A DNA stretch of 64,000 bases. It comes from Tenericutes bacterium HGW-Tenericutes-1 (GTDB taxonomy: Bacteria; Bacillota_I; Bacilli_A; Izemoplasmatales; Hujiaoplasmataceae). The position numbers and the translations under genes are program-made. Positions 59,949-64,000 of this stretch are shown piece by piece. The DNA lies in NCBI GenBank assembly GCA_002839155.1, contig PGXM01000004.1, forward strand, positions 186,001 through 250,000, in the 5' to 3' direction. Below the pieces are notes generated by a model that worked only from the letters and a program-made list of their open reading frames with translations, made no database searches and was not told the DNA's origin. Numbering within the stretch: the stretch's first letter is position 1; each line of letters opens with the position of its first letter.

Positions 59949-62576
59949 ATGAAAAAATTACTTTTAGTCGATGGCAATAATCTATTATTTCGTTCATATT
60001 ACGCAACTGCAGCGATGGGAAATTTAATGAAAAACAGCCAAGGTGTATACACTAACGCTGTTTTTGGCTTTGTTTCCGCCATGCAGGGAATTGTTAAAAT
60101 GGACTATACACATATCTTAGTCGCTTGGGATCCAAAAGGACCTACTTGGAGACATTTAAAATATGAAACTTATAAAGGAACTAGAAAAGAAACTCCTTCA
60201 GAACTAATTAGTCAAATGCCACTTGTTAGAGATTATTTAGATAGTGCAAATATCGCTCGTTACGAACAAGATTTATATGAAGCAGATGATATTATTGGTT
60301 ATTGTGCGACACATTTTTCCTCCTATTTTGATCAAATTGATATCTTTTCAAACGACCATGACCTATTTCAATTATTAGGTCCCAATGTGCGTCAAGTCAT
60401 CTCAAAAAAAGGAATCAGTGAAATTGAAATTTATACACCTGATGTAATGGTTGAAAAATTAGGAATTCGTCCGGATCAAATGCGTGATTATAAAGGATTA
60501 GTCGGTGATGTTTCCGATAATATTCCTGGCATTCCAGGAGTAGGGGATAAAACCGCTACGAAGTTACTTGAAACATATGGAACATTAGAGTCTTTACTAG
60601 AAAACACCACTGATTTAAAGGGGAAATTGAAAGAGAAAGTTGAAACATATCGCGAACAAGCGCTATTTTCTAAAGAATTAGCGACAATTGTGACCAATTT
60701 TGAGAACACACTCGCTATTGATGACTTTGAATATAAAGGTCCAAATCTCCAACATTTAAAAGATTTTCTCCAAAAAATGGAATTACATTCATTGATTCGA
60801 AAAATCGATTTCACTTCACAAGTTAAAAATGAGAATTTGGTTTATACAACCATCACAGAAGCCTTGAAATTAAATCAGATTTTACTTTCTGGATCTGCCC
60901 TGCATTTAGAATTATTTGGTACTAACTATCATGTTTCTGAAAAGATTGGGTTTGCGATATCAAATCAATTGGGATCTTTTTATCTAGACTATAAATTTGC
61001 TTTATCAATTCCAAGTTTTATCAATTGGTTAAAAGATGCTTCAAGCGAAAAGTACGTCTATGATTTTAAACAAACAAAGGTCGCTCTCATGTGGGATCTT
61101 ATCGATATTCAAGGAGTCACATTTGATTTGTTATTAGCGGCTTATTTGATTAATCCAAACATGACCAAAGAAGATATGCGTGTCGTCACTGCGAACTTTG
61201 AATATAATGACGTTGAATATGATGAAATAATTTACGGTCGGGGCGCAAAATACAAAGTCCCAGACGACATCGAAGTTGTAAAAAAACATGTTACGGATAA
61301 AGCAAGAGCAATCTTTATACTCAAAGATAAAGTCACAAAGATTAGTCTTGAATATGATCAACTCTCGCTTTTAAACGATATCGAAATTCCACTCGCTAAA
61401 ACTCTGGCAAAAATGGAGTATGAAGGCATAAAAATTGACACGTTTGAGCTAGAACGTTTTGGCGATAATTTGTTTGAAAGAATAGCGAATCTTGAAAAAG
61501 AAATCTATATTTTGTCTGGTGAAGAATTCAATATCAATTCACCAAAACAATTGGGTGTTATCCTCTTTGAGAAATTAAACTTACCTTATTATAAAAAATC
61601 TAAGTCAGGATATACCACCGATATATCGGTTTTAGAACAATTAGTCGACTATAATCCAATCATTTCTAAGATTATTGAGTATCGTTCTTTAACCAAATTG
61701 TACTCTACTTATTATGAAGGAATTAAAACAGCGCTCGCAGTTAAGAACGATTCGCGTGTGCATACGATATATAAGCAAACAATTGCCCAAACGGGGCGAT
61801 TATCTTCGATAGAACCCAACTTACAAAATATACCGATAAAAACCGATGATGGAAAAGAATTACGCAAAATATTTATTGCGGATATTGCTAGTCAATTATA
61901 TTCATGTGACTATTCGCAAATTGAACTTCGTGTTTTGGCACACATGGCACAAGTGAAAAATTTAATGAGTGCATTTCAAAGTGGCGAGGATGTTCATACC
62001 CACACTGCTAAACTAATATTTCATAAAGATGAGATCACCTCCAATGAACGTAGACAAGCCAAGGCCGTTAACTTTGGTATCATTTATGGAAAAACATCTT
62101 GGGGACTTTCTGAAGACTTAAAAATTTCACCGAAGCAAGCAGAATTATTCATCCAACATTATTTCGAAAACTTTCCTGAAATTAAAGGTTTTATGGACCG
62201 TCAAATTGAAAATGCGAAAACAAACGGATACGTAAAAACAATTTTAAATCGAAGAAGATATATTCCTGAAGTAAGAGCAGATAACTATCAAGTTCGAGAA
62301 TTTGGTAAGCGCATGGCTATGAATGCTCCTATTCAAGGATCAGCAGCTGATTTATTAAAAAAAGCGATGGTTCTAATTGATAAAGCATTTGAGGATAGAA
62401 ATTTAAAATCAAAAATATTATTGCAAATTCATGACGAATTGGTAATTAATGTAACGATAGATGAAACCGCTGAAGTTGAAAAATTAGTGCTTGATTATAT
62501 GGAAAACGCCATTGATTTTAGCGTTCCTTTGACGGTAGAAGGTAGCTTCGGTGCGAACCTCTTTGAGGTGAAATAA
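59949..62576 (+). CDS. polA: DNA polymerase I
   Basis: 875 residues. N-terminal 5'-3' exonuclease domain (about 1-290) with DGNNLLFRSYYA, ACTIVE Asp residues in YEADDIIGY and FSNDHDLFQLL, and the helix-hairpin-helix GIPGVGDKTATKLL. The 3'-5' proofreading domain (about 300-470) lacks the DxE motif, so it is likely inactive as in the Bacillus enzyme. The polymerase domain has motif A CDYSQIELRVLAHMA, motif B RRQAKAVNFGIIYGK and motif C QIHDELV. Repairs DNA and removes Okazaki primers. First gene of polA-mutM-coaE, whose starts are one base downstream or overlapping. Confidence 0.97.
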   Translation: MKKLLLVDGNNLLFRSYYATAAMGNLMKNSQGVYTNAVFGFVSAMQGIVKMDYTHILVAWDPKGPTWRHLKYETYKGTRKETPSELISQMPLVRDYLDSANIARYEQDLYEADDIIGYCATHFSSYFDQIDIFSNDHDLFQLLGPNVRQVISKKGISEIEIYTPDVMVEKLGIRPDQMRDYKGLVGDVSDNIPGIPGVGDKTATKLLETYGTLESLLENTTDLKGKLKEKVETYREQALFSKELATIVTNFENTLAIDDFEYKGPNLQHLKDFLQKMELHSLIRKIDFTSQVKNENLVYTTITEALKLNQILLSGSALHLELFGTNYHVSEKIGFAISNQLGSFYLDYKFALSIPSFINWLKDASSEKYVYDFKQTKVALMWDLIDIQGVTFDLLLAAYLINPNMTKEDMRVVTANFEYNDVEYDEIIYGRGAKYKVPDDIEVVKKHVTDKARAIFILKDKVTKISLEYDQLSLLNDIEIPLAKTLAKMEYEGIKIDTFELERFGDNLFERIANLEKEIYILSGEEFNINSPKQLGVILFEKLNLPYYKKSKSGYTTDISVLEQLVDYNPIISKIIEYRSLTKLYSTYYEGIKTALAVKNDSRVHTIYKQTIAQTGRLSSIEPNLQNIPIKTDDGKELRKIFIADIASQLYSCDYSQIELRVLAHMAQVKNLMSAFQSGEDVHTHTAKLIFHKDEITSNERRQAKAVNFGIIYGKTSWGLSEDLKISPKQAELFIQHYFENFPEIKGFMDRQIENAKTNGYVKTILNRRRYIPEVRADNYQVREFGKRMAMNAPIQGSAADLLKKAMVLIDKAFEDRNLKSKILLQIHDELVINVTIDETAEVEKLVLDYMENAIDFSVPLTVEGSFGANLFEVK

Positions 62577-63413
62577 ATGCCTGAATTACCAGAAGTAGAA
62601 ACCGTTAGATTAACATTAAAAAATTTAATAGTTGGAAAGACCATTGAGCAAGTTATAATAAAATATGATAAAATGATTAAAGGGACTGATTCTGTTACTT
62701 TTCAAGAGTTACTTACGGGTGAAACGCTTCAAGATATCGGTAGATATGGAAAATACCTATTTTTTCATTTTAACAAAGTTACTTTAATTTCTCATCTTCG
62801 AATGGAAGGTAAGTATTTTATTAAGTTAAATAGCGATTCCATTGAAAAACACGAACACATGATTTTCAATTTTACTGACAGCTCTTCGCTTAGATATCAT
62901 GATACAAGAAAGTTTGGAACCATGGAACTTGTTCCTATAAACACTCAGCTTGATTCTAGTAGTATTATGAAGATGGGGTTAGAACCTTTTAACGTCCAAT
63001 TCAATGTTGACTATTTGAAAACTAAAATTAAGAAATCGATTCGACCGATAAAATCATTTCTTCTCGATCAGAATAATGTGTCTGGCTTAGGAAATATTTA
63101 TGTTGACGAGGTTCTCTTTTTATCAAAACTACATCCTGAAACAAAAGCGTGTGATTTATCAAATGCTGATCTTCAAAATATCGTCGATGCATCAAAAAAA
63201 GTCCTTACGAAAGCAGTTGAACTTGGTGGAACAACAATTCGCTCTTATTTGTCAAGTTTAGGGGTTACCGGAAGATTTCAAAATGAACTCAATGTTCATA
63301 TGCGACAATCTGAACCATGTCATATTTGTCAAACTCCTATAATCAAACTAAAAGTGGGTGGACGAGGAACATATATCTGTCCAACTTGTCAAGAAAGGAA
63401 GGATTCAAGATGA
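62577..63413 (+). CDS. mutM: formamidopyrimidine-DNA glycosylase
   Basis: 278 residues. N-terminus PELPEVETV gives the catalytic Pro1/Glu2; the H2TH region is SFLLDQNNVSGLGNIYVDE and the zinc finger is CHICQTP with CPTC. Removes oxidised purines such as 8-oxoguanine. Begins one base after polA and overlaps coaE by four bases. Confidence 0.97.
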   Translation: MPELPEVETVRLTLKNLIVGKTIEQVIIKYDKMIKGTDSVTFQELLTGETLQDIGRYGKYLFFHFNKVTLISHLRMEGKYFIKLNSDSIEKHEHMIFNFTDSSSLRYHDTRKFGTMELVPINTQLDSSSIMKMGLEPFNVQFNVDYLKTKIKKSIRPIKSFLLDQNNVSGLGNIYVDEVLFLSKLHPETKACDLSNADLQNIVDASKKVLTKAVELGGTTIRSYLSSLGVTGRFQNELNVHMRQSEPCHICQTPIIKLKVGGRGTYICPTCQERKDSR

Positions 63414-64000
63414 AAATTATTGGATTAACTGGAGGAATTGGCTCAGGAAAGTCAACAATCGCCGAATTATTTATAAAAAAAGGGATTCGAGTTATTGACG
63501 CCGACATTGTTTATAAAGAACTGTCAAAACCTGGACAAATATTGTATAATGAAATCGTTAGAACATTTGGTTCTGACTATTTGACTCCAGGGGATACCAT
63601 TGATTTTAAAAAGTTATCCTATACCGTCTTTCATGATGAACAGAAGCGTTTAATCTTAAACAAAATTACACATCCCGTTGTAAGAGATGAAGTTTTGAAA
63701 GAAGCATATGCGCTAAAAAACCAATCAATGGCGGTCATTGTTGTGCCACTTTTATTTGAATCTGGATTTGATAGTGTCTGTGACAAGGTTATTTGTGTTT
63801 ATGTTGATTTACGAACTCAGATTTCACGGGTAATGAGTCGGGATCATGTTGATCGAGAAACCGCATTACTTAAAATTCAAGCACAAATACCGCTTAAACT
63901 GAAGTCTTCAAAATCAGATTATGTGATTGATAATTCATTCACAATGTCTGAATCAATTCGTCAATTTGAAGAAATTCTTAATGATTTAAGGAGAGCATAA
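63410..64000 (+). CDS. coaE: dephospho-CoA kinase
   Basis: 196 residues from ATG 63410, with AAGGAAGGA upstream; the ORF-track start at 63317 is inside mutM. P-loop GLTGGIGSGKST and the core DADIVYKELSKPG with the substrate Asp are clear. Last step of CoA synthesis. Complete: its TAA is the last codon of the window. Confidence 0.96.
   Translation: MKIIGLTGGIGSGKSTIAELFIKKGIRVIDADIVYKELSKPGQILYNEIVRTFGSDYLTPGDTIDFKKLSYTVFHDEQKRLILNKITHPVVRDEVLKEAYALKNQSMAVIVVPLLFESGFDSVCDKVICVYVDLRTQISRVMSRDHVDRETALLKIQAQIPLKLKSSKSDYVIDNSFTMSESIRQFEEILNDLRRA

Noticed and set aside
1-64000. Possible Mycoplasma-type code with TGA as Trp
   Set aside because: Several genes end cleanly at TGA (for example at 9325, 9704, 19558 and 63413), often with an overlapping start of the next gene, and Trp residues in conserved motifs are TGG.
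1-64000. CRISPR array, rRNA operon, replication origin or prophage
   Set aside because: No regularly spaced repeats, rRNA sequence, DnaA-box cluster or phage structural genes were seen.

Overview
The window reads as chromosome of a low-GC, anaerobic, fermentative bacterium near the Mollicutes/Bacillota boundary (Izemoplasmatales, Acholeplasmatales or Haloplasma-like). Support: strongly A+T-biased codons, Gram-positive style Shine-Dalgarno sites and T-tract terminators, a tyrosine T-box, the polA-mutM-coaE and rimM-trmD-rplS gene orders, a CcpA homologue, ECF transport of pantothenate, an Rnf complex and lipoprotein signal peptides. TGA is a stop (for example at the end of the thioredoxin reductase-like gene) and Trp is TGG, so the code is standard, unlike Mycoplasma. 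The taxon is inference from gene content.

Layout. 1-4.4 kb: esterase, acyltransferase-like, zinc-ribbon membrane protein, NagA and a divergent pseudouridine synthase. 4.5-8 kb: MFS transporter, KtrB, guanylate kinase-like protein. 8.1-11.9 kb: thioredoxin with a pyridine-nucleotide-motif-poor reductase, then an overlapping chorismate mutase / threonine aldolase / Nudix / pseudouridine synthase operon. 12-19 kb: Rnf cluster in the order C-D-(extra double FMN-binding protein)-G-E-A-B, with a very short RnfB, followed by a lipoprotein with an internal duplication that resembles FMN-binding domains. 19.6-25.1 kb: tRNA-Lys, a MacB-like ABC protein, and an operon of a Cys/Asp/His-rich protein, a serine-palmitoyltransferase-like PLP enzyme and an SDR reductase. 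25.1-33.7 kb: accessory region with a frameshifted M6 protease, RlmCD, a decayed ABC fragment, a zincin lipoprotein, small kinases and acetyltransferases, OsmC, Dps and GrpB. 33.8-39.9 kb: CoA-disulfide reductase-rhodanese, thioredoxin-like protein, GPH-type symporter, GT8, MntP. 39.98-41.39 kb: an IS3-family element inserted inside the loop of the mntP terminator. 41.4-48.6 kb: EEP hydrolase, YhhN, GH2, esterase, a PII-like/antiporter pair, GH17. 48.6-64 kb: housekeeping block (rimM-trmD-rplS, ccpA, T-box-tyrS, metal P-type ATPase, pepV, trmB, M42 peptidase, panT-coaX, polA-mutM-coaE).

How the genes fit together. Rnf would couple ferredoxin oxidation to NAD reduction and an ion gradient; the additional flavoprotein and the neighbouring lipoprotein suggest an extension of that chain to the outer face of the membrane. 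The reductase next to thioredoxin lacks the usual NADPH-binding signature and could draw on ferredoxin too. PanT, CoaX and CoaE form a pantothenate-to-CoA salvage route, and CoA-disulfide reductase handles oxidised CoA. Carbohydrate genes (NagA, GH2, GH17, GPH symporter) together with CcpA indicate a sugar-scavenging lifestyle.

Most interesting loci: the Rnf cluster with its reduced RnfB and extra flavoproteins; the SPT-like/SDR/Cys-cluster operon; the antiporter that lacks the conserved acidic-pair segment beside a PII-like protein; and the IS sitting in a terminator loop. All assignments are from reading the sequence; no database search was run.
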